Part shown: piece after piece, positions 56,989-64,000 of the stretch
Position numbering within the stretch: the stretch's first letter is position 1
How the letters are laid out: each line of letters opens with the position of its first letter
Assembly (NCBI RefSeq): GCF_000027005.1
Contig: NC_012965.1
Location: forward strand, 2,033,001-2,097,000
Length of the DNA stretch: 64,000 nt
Direction: 5' to 3'
Origin: Komagataella phaffii GS115
Taxonomy: Eukaryota; Ascomycota; Pichiomycetes; Pichiales; Pichiaceae
Made by a program: the position numbers and the translations under genes
The notes under the pieces: model-generated
Told to the model about the DNA's origin: nothing
Seen by the model: the letters and a program-made list of their open reading frames with translations, nothing else
Database searches by the model: none

Positions 56989-57615
56989 ATGCGCCAAGAC
57001 CGCTTCAGGGAAAAGGAGGTTATTGATCTCAATTTTAAGAAGAATCTGGTGAAAAACCTGAAAAAGAAGTTGGAACTTCTGAAGAATGACCCAGGTTCAG
57101 AGACAGACAAAGCAAATGTATCATATTCAGATCCAGATAGCACGTTGATGTCTCTGAAAACAGAAACTGTGATTCTATATCATGCATTATCGAGCGTTCC
57201 GTTTAGACTTGAGAAAGGGGATGTGATAGGAAACTCTTTGTTCGAATCTGTTTTTAAGGAAGAGGCTAAGACCAATGACATGATTATTAATGATTTACAA
57301 GTATCCAACACCTCTCACTCACCTTATTCTTTTCTAGAACCCAGAGCAACCAATCCAAATAAGTTCTCATTACCCAATAATGCGACTCTTCTGCGTGATA
57401 TAAAGGAGGTGGTAACATTGATTTTAGATTCCAATGTTCAAGAGTTTTCCCCGGAGACTAGAAATGAACTTTTAGCACTCATTCGGGATCTTTCACTCAA
57501 TGAAAATATCAATTTGGAGGATTACCCAAACATAGGAGAAGGAAATGTAATAATCCATAATCTTTTGAATTTCAGTATTTTAACGAAGCAAGGTTCTTTT
57601 ATTAGATTGACATAA
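56989..57615 (+). CDS. Uncharacterised helical protein
   Basis: I do not recognise this gene. The open frame begins at TTG (56977); the first ATG is 56989, giving 208 aa. The start is highly charged and helical (DLNFKKNLVKNLKKKLELLK), and the middle and end are also helical (LRDIKEVVTLILDSNVQEFS, TRNELLALIRDLSL). There is no membrane span or signal peptide. It is divergent from HSH49 with only 119 nt between ATGs. An alternative 5' exon is possible: ATG at 56883, then 17 codons (MRLLPELIDFSSRSYYQ) and a GTAAGT at 56934 that could join in frame at 57016; no good branch site supports it. Confidence 0.6.
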   Translation: MRQDRFREKEVIDLNFKKNLVKNLKKKLELLKNDPGSETDKANVSYSDPDSTLMSLKTETVILYHALSSVPFRLEKGDVIGNSLFESVFKEEAKTNDMIINDLQVSNTSHSPYSFLEPRATNPNKFSLPNNATLLRDIKEVVTLILDSNVQEFSPETRNELLALIRDLSLNENINLEDYPNIGEGNVIIHNLLNFSILTKQGSFIRLT

Positions 57616-57652
57616 TTCATGGAATGTTAATATTGAAAGAGAGAGAAAAAAA

Positions 57653-59365
57653 CTACACCAGAAAAATCTTTCTGAACAAGAATGCATTTTTTAGTATCCC
57701 ATCAACTTTTTCTTCTGCGATTTTATTCGGATTATCGTTAACACAGACTATAACAAAGCCGTTGGATTTTAAGTTCAATTCGACCATATCAGTATCCAGA
57801 TACTTTTTCTCAGGTTTTTTTTTAACCAATTTAGCATTGCCTTTGAAGAATGGAACGACCATACCTGATTTAACGTATGACTTTGGATCCCTGCCTTGAA
57901 AGGCTAGTCCTAACTTTGACTTGAAGCCAGACAGATGCAATTGTGTGTCCAGGCTCAAATTTGGTACGCTCGACCTCCTATCAGAGTTGGTCCCGTAGAC
58001 TCGAATTGCACATCGTGGTTCTCCACTTTTTACCAACTGATCCTGATATTTGTAATTATCATACAGGATTGAATTATTCTTTGGGGGAAAGAATGACTGA
58101 CGGATTTTGAATCTTTCGACGACTCTTATTTCCGCAACATATGCAAGGTTAATTCCGTTTTGTATGCAAATTTGTTCACACAAGATGCCAGCAGCTTTTC
58201 TCATACTTTTGCTTTCCAATAGTTTTTGCCAGAGGCATTTATCAAATCTGTCTCGGTAAACACAAGCCAAATCATGTTTTGAAATGGAGAAGTTCTTGCT
58301 GGACTGATATGCAGATCCTGATCTATCTTTGTCAAATAAAATATCCCCTGCAAGTTTGAAACTTGTGTTAGAGATAGAGTTGCTTGTCGCTCTGCCGATC
58401 TGCTGGAATAGGGGGTTAGCAGTTCCATTTGTTGGCAACAGAGGTTTACTTCCCGCAGGCGAGGCTATCGACTCCATTTTTTTGTCCTTATCTTTTTCGT
58501 CTAGCATATTATCACTAGTTTCCAACAACTGCCAGATCTTTGAGACATGGCCCTGAAGAACTTTGATTTGATTCGTATCAAATGAAGAACGGGGCATGTC
58601 ATCAAAAATTGCGAGTATTCCCATCACATGTCCTGTTCGACTGCAGATTGGTACCCCGCAATAGAATTTGATCATAGGAGGTCCTTGAACCAATGGATTT
58701 TTTTGAGTTCTCCAATCTTTAGAGGCGTCAAGCAGTACAAAATCCGACATAGACAATATGGCATGGGCATCAATTGACAAAAATCTAGGACACTTGTCAA
58801 AACCAAGGTTGTGTTGATATTTTACTTCTTGAAACTTGCATGAAATAAGTGAAATAGAGGCACCTTTAACTCCGAAAATTCTTGTTACCTTTTTAATGAT
58901 TTCAAGAAATTCAGCACTATGGTTCTCCCATTGTTTCGCATTTATAAGTGAGTCTAGAATTCCGAGACGTACTGCCTCGTGGTAGGCTTCTGGAGGTTTA
59001 AGAATACCAATTCCCTCAAAACATGGTGGAGCTGGAACTGTGGATAAGTTCCACTTGCCTTTACTATAAACATCCAAGAAATGTGATCGAGTCAATGGAA
59101 GAGCTGTTATACTGGTAGTACTAAGACAAGGAAGAGATGCGTGAGAGTGTCTCATACTGGAATTTTTTTTGTTCCTTGGCTCAATTATGGACTCAATTTC
59201 GCTTGAATGATTAGTTCCAGAGGAGTTTTTGGACGTCAAAGCTTTTACTGCTCTATTGAGAAAGAGTCTTTTGGGACTAGATGAAGAGTTGTCGCTGCTG
59301 AGGGGAGATATAATTTTAGAGTTGGCATTGATTCCCGGTATATGAGATAAGTCAGCTGTACTCAT
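57653..59365 (-). CDS. GAF-domain protein, function unknown
   Basis: The frame begins at TTG (59383); the first ATG is 59365, giving 570 aa. The N-terminal 90 residues are Ser-rich. A conserved-looking segment (FLDVYSKGKWNLSTVPAPPCFEGIGILKPPEAYHEAVRLGILDSL) precedes a GAF-like domain at about 155-280 (FLEIIKKVTRIFGVKGASISLIS, FVLLDASKDWRTQKNPLV, IKFYCGVPICSRTGHVMGILAIFDD). This resembles GAF domains in fungal two-component and orphan proteins. No kinase or cyclase domain follows; the C-terminal half has no known motif. A free-standing GAF sensor is the best description. Confidence 0.65.
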   Translation of the reverse strand: MSTADLSHIPGINANSKIISPLSSDNSSSSPKRLFLNRAVKALTSKNSSGTNHSSEIESIIEPRNKKNSSMRHSHASLPCLSTTSITALPLTRSHFLDVYSKGKWNLSTVPAPPCFEGIGILKPPEAYHEAVRLGILDSLINAKQWENHSAEFLEIIKKVTRIFGVKGASISLISCKFQEVKYQHNLGFDKCPRFLSIDAHAILSMSDFVLLDASKDWRTQKNPLVQGPPMIKFYCGVPICSRTGHVMGILAIFDDMPRSSFDTNQIKVLQGHVSKIWQLLETSDNMLDEKDKDKKMESIASPAGSKPLLPTNGTANPLFQQIGRATSNSISNTSFKLAGDILFDKDRSGSAYQSSKNFSISKHDLACVYRDRFDKCLWQKLLESKSMRKAAGILCEQICIQNGINLAYVAEIRVVERFKIRQSFFPPKNNSILYDNYKYQDQLVKSGEPRCAIRVYGTNSDRRSSVPNLSLDTQLHLSGFKSKLGLAFQGRDPKSYVKSGMVVPFFKGNAKLVKKKPEKKYLDTDMVELNLKSNGFVIVCVNDNPNKIAEEKVDGILKNAFLFRKIFLV

Positions 59366-59593
59366 GGGCAATTTAAATAGCAACAGCCTAGAAAAGTTAG
59401 AGCCTTTTTTTTTCTGGAAGTGTATCTGTGTTAACTTAGTTACTTGTTTTTAACTAGTTAATATTTATCAAGGTTTCGCGCATATGGGCAAACTTAAGAT
59501 CGTTGGATCACTGTTGTTACCTGCCTCCCATATAGGAAAAAAGCTGGGATTATGAAGTGAGAAAGAAGAGGAATTTTAATATACAGAAGGCAC

Positions 59594-60397
59594 CTATTTA
59601 TCTTGCATTTTGGAATCTCCATCACCGTCGTCATGGCCATCGCCCTCGTCAAGTTTGGGTAAGGTAGATTTTGTTTCTTGTCTTTCCCTCTCTCGTGCTT
59701 GTCGAGATCTCTCTTCTTCAAGTGACAAACGGAGGGCTAGGGCCAGCTCTGGATCGACATTGGGATCTGCGCCAAAATCGAAGTCTTCTCCATTTGCAGT
59801 AGCAAAACCAGTAGAGGATCCTTCTTCTGCAAACATTGGTGAATACTGGATTGATTCATATAGCAACTTGGGGCCTTGTGGAATCGTTACAAGGTGCGAG
59901 TTGTCGTGATTGTTTACGATTGCGATGAACCTTTCGAGCTTGGAAGTATTTACTTCATGTTCTCCAAAGTTAATAAGGTCAATGGCAACACTATTTTTCT
60001 TCAGTCGCTTAGCTAGCTTTTCTAGTTCTTTTTCATCCTCATCGATGGGTGAGCCCACAAAAACTATGATGCGCTGGTGGTGGACCTTGTTCTGTCTGTG
60101 TTTCAGGGCTAAGAGAGCAACTTGAATGCCTGTACTGAAATGTATACCTTTGGAAATCTTTGTATCATGTATACCCGCCAATATACGACCAAAATCGGCT
60201 GTGAGAGTTGTGAGTACTTGAGGTCCATCACCACCCATCGACATGAGGCCGACAGTATTTTCTGGGTTAGAATTGGTCTTTGCATGAAAAATAAAATCAA
60301 CCGAGTCTAATTGAGCAGAAAAACGCGATGGAAGATAGTCTCCATTACGCATAAACTCTGAATTGTCCAGAATTATCATTGTAGCTTCCAATACCAT
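59594..60397 (-). CDS. RPN10: Proteasome ubiquitin receptor Rpn10
   Basis: The 267-aa protein has an N-terminal von Willebrand A domain (about 2-190), starting MVLEATMIILDNSEFMRNGDY and including QRIIVFVGSPIDEDEKEL. A ubiquitin-interacting motif follows at about 215-230 (DPELALALRLSLEEE), with a charged tail. A single UIM is the normal fungal form; animal versions have two or more. Rpn10 binds polyubiquitin and stabilises the lid-base joint. It shares an 80-nt divergent promoter with the NBL1-like gene, which contains a PACE element. Confidence 0.96.
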   Translation of the reverse strand: MVLEATMIILDNSEFMRNGDYLPSRFSAQLDSVDFIFHAKTNSNPENTVGLMSMGGDGPQVLTTLTADFGRILAGIHDTKISKGIHFSTGIQVALLALKHRQNKVHHQRIIVFVGSPIDEDEKELEKLAKRLKKNSVAIDLINFGEHEVNTSKLERFIAIVNNHDNSHLVTIPQGPKLLYESIQYSPMFAEEGSSTGFATANGEDFDFGADPNVDPELALALRLSLEEERSRQARERERQETKSTLPKLDEGDGHDDGDGDSKMQDK

Positions 60398-60433
60398 CGT
60401 CGGATGTGATTTGAGAGATATTGGGGTCTTAAG

Positions 60434-60441
60434 GGTGGCAA
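60434..60441. promoter_or_regulatory. PACE element (GGTGGCAA) upstream of RPN10
   Basis: GGTGGCAA lies 37-44 nt upstream of the RPN10 ATG, in the region shared with the divergent NBL1-like gene. It is the core recognised by Rpn4 in S. cerevisiae and is also present upstream of RPN6 in this window. Confidence 0.78.
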
Positions 60442-60478
60442 GTAGATAGCCAGACTTCTCGAGGGAATAACCTGATGT

Positions 60479-60912
60479 ATGGATGTATCGTTTTTGATGC
60501 CCTCAACTGTACCTTTCAACACAACAAATTCAACCCTTGGAAGCATGAGGTACACTAAACATCAAAGAGAGTTGGTTATACGGAAAATGGAAGCTCAAGG
60601 TAAGTTTGCACTACAAATGTTTATTGTCACTATCCAGAAATCAAATGGTTTTGTCAACTGTAACATTACTAACAGGGCGTAGTGGCAGAGAGAACTAGGA
60701 AACTTCAGCTTCAAAAAGAGTCAATGTTAAGAGAAGTCGATATTAAACTCAATCATCGTCTAGATAGGGTTCTGAAAAAGCTTTGGGAGGTAAAGATTAA
60801 ACAGGTGCTGGCACTTGAAAGAGAGCAGAGGATCTCAGTAGCTAAGGTGTTACAGGTCACTGAAGCGGAAAGAGGATTGTTGAATTACACGAATCCCACA
60901 GCAAATAAATGA
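60479..60912 (+). CDS. NBL1: Borealin-like chromosomal passenger protein (Nbl1), two exons
   Basis: Exon 1 (60479-60599) and exon 2 (60683-60912) give 116 aa. Other in-frame ATGs at 60497 and 60545 would shorten it to 110 or 94. The spliced segment ELVIRKMEAQ-VAERTRKLQLQ continues into KESMLREVDIKLNHRLDRVL and KKLWEVKIKQVLALE. It fits the borealin N-terminal helix pattern (human: [23 protein letters not shown]). Borealin/Nbl1 joins Survivin (Bir1) and INCENP (Sli15) in the complex that targets Aurora B. A homology search would settle it. The gene is easy to miss because neither exon is long and the second has no ATG at its start. Confidence 0.65.
60600..60682 (+). other. NBL1 intron (83 nt) with a skipped proximal AG
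   Basis: Donor GTAAGT (60600), perfect TACTAAC branch site (60667-60673) and acceptor GCGTAG (60677-60682). A CAG at 60673-60675, immediately after the branch site, would shift the frame into a TAG and is too close to the branch point. The next AG, at 60682, keeps the frame. Confidence 0.85.
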
Positions 60913-60951
60913 CTCAGGGAAACAATAAATAATAAATAAGTAGTATAATGT

Positions 60952-63900
60952 TTATGCAATGGCTTCTTCAGGAACGTCGTCGTGGAAATACTTACCTTCA
61001 GTTGTAGGATTGATGATGCCTACACGAATCAAAAAGTCTCCGAAATGCTCATCTTCGTTTCTTTCCAGGGCCCAACGTTTGAATAATGGCCTCAGTATAT
61101 CCAGAATCTCGTCCTCTTTGATAGACGAGCGGTAAAGCTTGTTCAAACGTTGTCCATGGTACCCACCTCCTAATAATAGGTTATATGCACCATATGCTTT
61201 TCCAACTAGTGCCACTTCGGCTAGCCAAGGTCGAGCACAACCATTAGGGCATCCAGTCATTCTCATCACCACAGAATCATGTCTCAAACCATACTCCTCC
61301 AAAGATTCTTCAATCTTGCTAATTAGAACAGGAAGATAACGTTCAGATTCAGCCATAGCTAAACCGCAAGTCGGGAAGGCGACACAAGCTGCAGATGAGA
61401 GTCGCAAAGCGGAGTAGTTTGTGTTGTCCAACTTATAGTCAACCAGAAATTGTTTAACTCTCTGGAGGTGGTTATCGGTGATGTTCGAGATAAGCATATG
61501 TTGATTACCAGTCAAACGGAATTCTCCAACCCCCTTTTCCATCATGTATTTAGCAAGTTCTAGAAGACCAGTCTTATGAGGAGAATCTGGAGTATCTTCA
61601 ATTCGTCCGTTTTCAATGAAACAAGTATAGTGATGTAAACCGATCTCATCTGTAACCCATCCAAAATAGTCAATATTAGATTTTATCTCAAATGGCTTTG
61701 CAGCTTGAAATTTTTTACCCCACAGTTCTTCCACTGCAGAACGGAAAACGTCTACCCCCATGTCATCAACAGTATATTTTAGCCTTGCGTGCTTTCTATT
61801 TGTTCGATCCCCGTTATCCCGTTGGACTAGCATGATCTTCTCACAAACGGTATTCACATCTTCGTAGTCACAATATCCCATCATGGAGCCTGTACGAGGA
61901 TATGTCTTCTTGTTGTTGTGCGTTGTGCCCATACCACCCCCAGCCAAGACGTTAAAACCAATCACCACATCGCTTTCGTCCACAATTGCGATTAGACCAA
62001 CATCATGAGCATACACGTCGACATCATTATATGGGGGAACCGTAATAACTATCTTGAACTTTCGGGGCAGGTACAATGAATCATTTCCATACAATGGCTC
62101 CACATCCACTAGAGAGTTACCAGCAACCATAACCTTCTTCTTCTTAGGCCCTTCCTTACGAGTTTCCCATACCAATCTATCTTTGGGACTGGAGTCACCT
62201 TCGTCTTCTCCCTCCAGCCATATTTCGTAATATGCGGTAGTTTGAGGAAGGAGGTGCTCTGAGATATCTGAAGCGGCCTTGGCAACTTGAGCGTGCACCT
62301 TCGCATTTCCTGGTAAGGCAGAGCACATGACATTTCTATTGACATCACCACATGCTGCAAGGGTATCCATTAATACTGAGTTCATTCCACGAATTGCGGC
62401 TTTAAGATCGTGTTTGACCAAACCATGCAGCTGAAATGTAGCCCTCGTGGTAATTTTCATGGTGCCATTACCTCTCACGTCAGCCAGTTCGTCCAATTTG
62501 ATCCACTGTCTTGGAGTAACATTACCACCTGGCAGCCTAACCCGAGCCATGAAAGCATAAGCAGGCTCCAAACCTTGGGCCTTCCGTTCATCTCTAACAT
62601 CGCGGTCATCTTGCATATATATACCATGGAACTTGGTCATCTGTTGATCGCTTGCAGATATAGCGCCAGTGGATGTGTCCTGTAGTCCTGCAGCAATAGT
62701 ACCTCGCAAGAAATCTGATTCACGTTTCATGTCTTCGTTAGTTATTGGAGGAGGTTCATCTAAGGTGGGCGCGCCATCTACCCCCAAGGAAATCCAAAGA
62801 GCAGGTTCCCATTCTTCATAACCCGTTTGAAACCCATCAGAAGCCTGATCATCACCCAAACCTAGAGGAGCCAATTGTTGGGCTCCCAAAAACAGTAGTC
62901 TCTTCCATAAATCAGTGGCGGGTTTATTATAATAATGCGCATCTTGCTTTCTAGGCCAATAAAGAGAATCACCTAAACCAAAAACTGATACCTTTACGCT
63001 GGCCAAGTCTAGGTCTGCAGAATTTTTTATCCCATCCCAGAATGCTTTACCATTCTGGGGAAACTCACCTTGTCCCGAAGTAGAAGTGATAAAAACAATA
63101 TTCTCTTCGAGAGCAAAATCTTCCAATGACAAATCGTCCATAGATAATACGGTGGTCTTAAGACCACGACCAGCGCCCCTCCTAGCTAGTCTTTTAGCGA
63201 GAGATTCTGCATTTCCACCATCAGATGCAAATGCAACAGTCAGAGATGCACCGGTCAAACTTTCCAATAGCTCATCATACGCTGCCTTGGCTTTCAACCT
63301 TTGTTGAGCCTTTGCTCTGTTATTTTGAGAGGCTAAGTTACGAGCAAAAGAGGGACTTTTCTTGGCTAGGATGGATAGCTTGTTCTCTCTATCCAGAAAG
63401 CTTTGCAGCTCTCGCTTTATTACAGAAGAATCCAATTTGAAGATATCATTTTCAGATTGTGCGGCCGGATTGTATCTATACAATGGCCAAGCACCTGTCT
63501 CTACCGCTATTTTGGATTCTTTTAACACATCTAATGCACTATCAGTTTCCGAATGGTAGGGGAGATATGCTAACACCACAGAAGGACCATCATGTTTTTC
63601 TGCTTCAAGAAATGCCTGCAATACTTGTGTGTATGAAGAATAAACTGAAACTGATGCAACATATACATCTCCAAAGTTCATCGCGTACAATCCAATATCT
63701 TTCTTTTTAAGACCATTAGCATTTACTTTGCCATAAGGTTCTGAATCAATTATCAGCATATTGAGATTTTTATGGGAAGACAGGACATTATGAATACCCG
63801 AGTTTCCCAGATCATATGCCCAAGAATCTGAACCTACCAGCCATGATGATTTCAGATGCAATGAAGATTCCAACTGCAGTAAAGACTCAATTTCGGGAAG

Positions 63901-64000
63901 AGCACTGTTTTCTTTTAGAAGCTGCAACAGTCTATCGGTGTCTAAAAACTTGGAATTTGACTTCGCAGATACCAACCATTTGGTGAGTAGCTGAATAAGC
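60952..64000 (-). CDS. MET5: Sulfite reductase beta subunit Met5 (C-terminal part; 5' end outside window)
   Basis: The frame stays open through the window edge (LIQLLTKWLVSAK...), so only the last about 1016 residues are here; S. cerevisiae Met5 has about 1440. A flavodoxin-like domain (SLTVAFASDGGNAESLAKRLARRG, FITSTSGQGEFPQNGKAFW) lies at about 235-400. The siroheme/[4Fe-4S] half follows, with RLPGGNVTPRQW, TTRATFQLHG and the cluster ligands in AACVAFPTCGLAMAESER and MTGCPNGCARPWLAEVALVGK. Met5 with Met10 reduces sulfite to sulfide for cysteine and methionine synthesis. The end LFKRWALERNEDEHFGDF... is complete. Confidence 0.95.
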   Translation of the reverse strand, partial: LIQLLTKWLVSAKSNSKFLDTDRLLQLLKENSALPEIESLLQLESSLHLKSSWLVGSDSWAYDLGNSGIHNVLSSHKNLNMLIIDSEPYGKVNANGLKKKDIGLYAMNFGDVYVASVSVYSSYTQVLQAFLEAEKHDGPSVVLAYLPYHSETDSALDVLKESKIAVETGAWPLYRYNPAAQSENDIFKLDSSVIKRELQSFLDRENKLSILAKKSPSFARNLASQNNRAKAQQRLKAKAAYDELLESLTGASLTVAFASDGGNAESLAKRLARRGAGRGLKTTVLSMDDLSLEDFALEENIVFITSTSGQGEFPQNGKAFWDGIKNSADLDLASVKVSVFGLGDSLYWPRKQDAHYYNKPATDLWKRLLFLGAQQLAPLGLGDDQASDGFQTGYEEWEPALWISLGVDGAPTLDEPPPITNEDMKRESDFLRGTIAAGLQDTSTGAISASDQQMTKFHGIYMQDDRDVRDERKAQGLEPAYAFMARVRLPGGNVTPRQWIKLDELADVRGNGTMKITTRATFQLHGLVKHDLKAAIRGMNSVLMDTLAACGDVNRNVMCSALPGNAKVHAQVAKAASDISEHLLPQTTAYYEIWLEGEDEGDSSPKDRLVWETRKEGPKKKKVMVAGNSLVDVEPLYGNDSLYLPRKFKIVITVPPYNDVDVYAHDVGLIAIVDESDVVIGFNVLAGGGMGTTHNNKKTYPRTGSMMGYCDYEDVNTVCEKIMLVQRDNGDRTNRKHARLKYTVDDMGVDVFRSAVEELWGKKFQAAKPFEIKSNIDYFGWVTDEIGLHHYTCFIENGRIEDTPDSPHKTGLLELAKYMMEKGVGEFRLTGNQHMLISNITDNHLQRVKQFLVDYKLDNTNYSALRLSSAACVAFPTCGLAMAESERYLPVLISKIEESLEEYGLRHDSVVMRMTGCPNGCARPWLAEVALVGKAYGAYNLLLGGGYHGQRLNKLYRSSIKEDEILDILRPLFKRWALERNEDEHFGDFLIRVGIINPTTEGKYFHDDVPEEAIA

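Noticed and set aside
60682..60912. Separate 76-codon gene starting at GTG
   Set aside because: It has no ATG start and is exon 2 of the spliced NBL1-like gene.
1..64000. CRISPR arrays, bacterial operons or horizontally acquired clusters
   Set aside because: No direct repeat-spacer pattern; gene structure, introns and composition are uniformly those of a budding yeast.

Overview
This window is nuclear DNA of a budding yeast. It has compact single-exon genes, a few short spliceosomal introns (GTAAGT or GTATGT donors, three with a perfect TACTAAC branch site), an intron-bearing tRNA-Ser(GCU), a tRNA-Val(AAC), moderate AT richness and no prokaryotic features. The PEX3 protein and the gene order look like the methylotrophic yeast Komagataella (Pichia pastoris group). 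That genus call rests on recognising the protein, not on a search.

Layout, 1-31 kb: 3' end of an FMP27/Hob-type lipid-transfer gene; MED19 (spliced); RPL32 with a 5'-leader intron; a Sur7-family gene; a HAPSTR1-like gene; an unknown gene; CDC15; LEM3; a PH-domain gene behind a 1.2 kb gap; TIP20, which is interrupted by an apparent 1-nt frameshift; a ROG1-like lipase; a YML020W-type hydrolase-like gene; TRM3; RRP42; TMA17/ADC17; MRF1; RPN6; NUP84.

Layout, 31-64 kb: tRNA-Ser and tRNA-Val; a GST-domain-only relative of eEF1B-gamma; LRP1/RRP47; PEX3; a secreted eight-cysteine CFEM-like gene; an unknown gene; a fatty-acid elongase; a sugar-porter-family transporter; a zf-C3H1 (Red1/ZFC3H1-type) gene (spliced); PRP8; CDC23 (spliced); an acidic coiled-coil gene; a TTI2-like gene; MPC2; TIM8; HSH49; an unknown gene; a GAF-domain gene; RPN10; a spliced borealin/NBL1-like gene; and the 3' part of MET5, cut by the window edge.

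Functional themes: RNA processing and decay (RRP42, LRP1, the Red1-like gene, PRP8, HSH49, TRM3), the proteasome (RPN6, RPN10 and the assembly chaperone TMA17, with Rpn4-type PACE elements in front of both RPN genes), mitosis (CDC15, CDC23, NBL1) and membrane biology (LEM3, SUR7, TIP20, FMP27, the elongase). I saw no mobile element, CRISPR array or foreign gene cluster, and no convincing undescribed multi-gene system. The observations most worth checking are the TIP20 frame break, the very short MED19 intron, the hidden NBL1 gene model, the PACE elements, the GST-only eEF1B-gamma relative and the Red1-like gene. Several starts below are downstream of the longest open frame because that frame begins at TTG or GTG; the chosen ATG is given each time.
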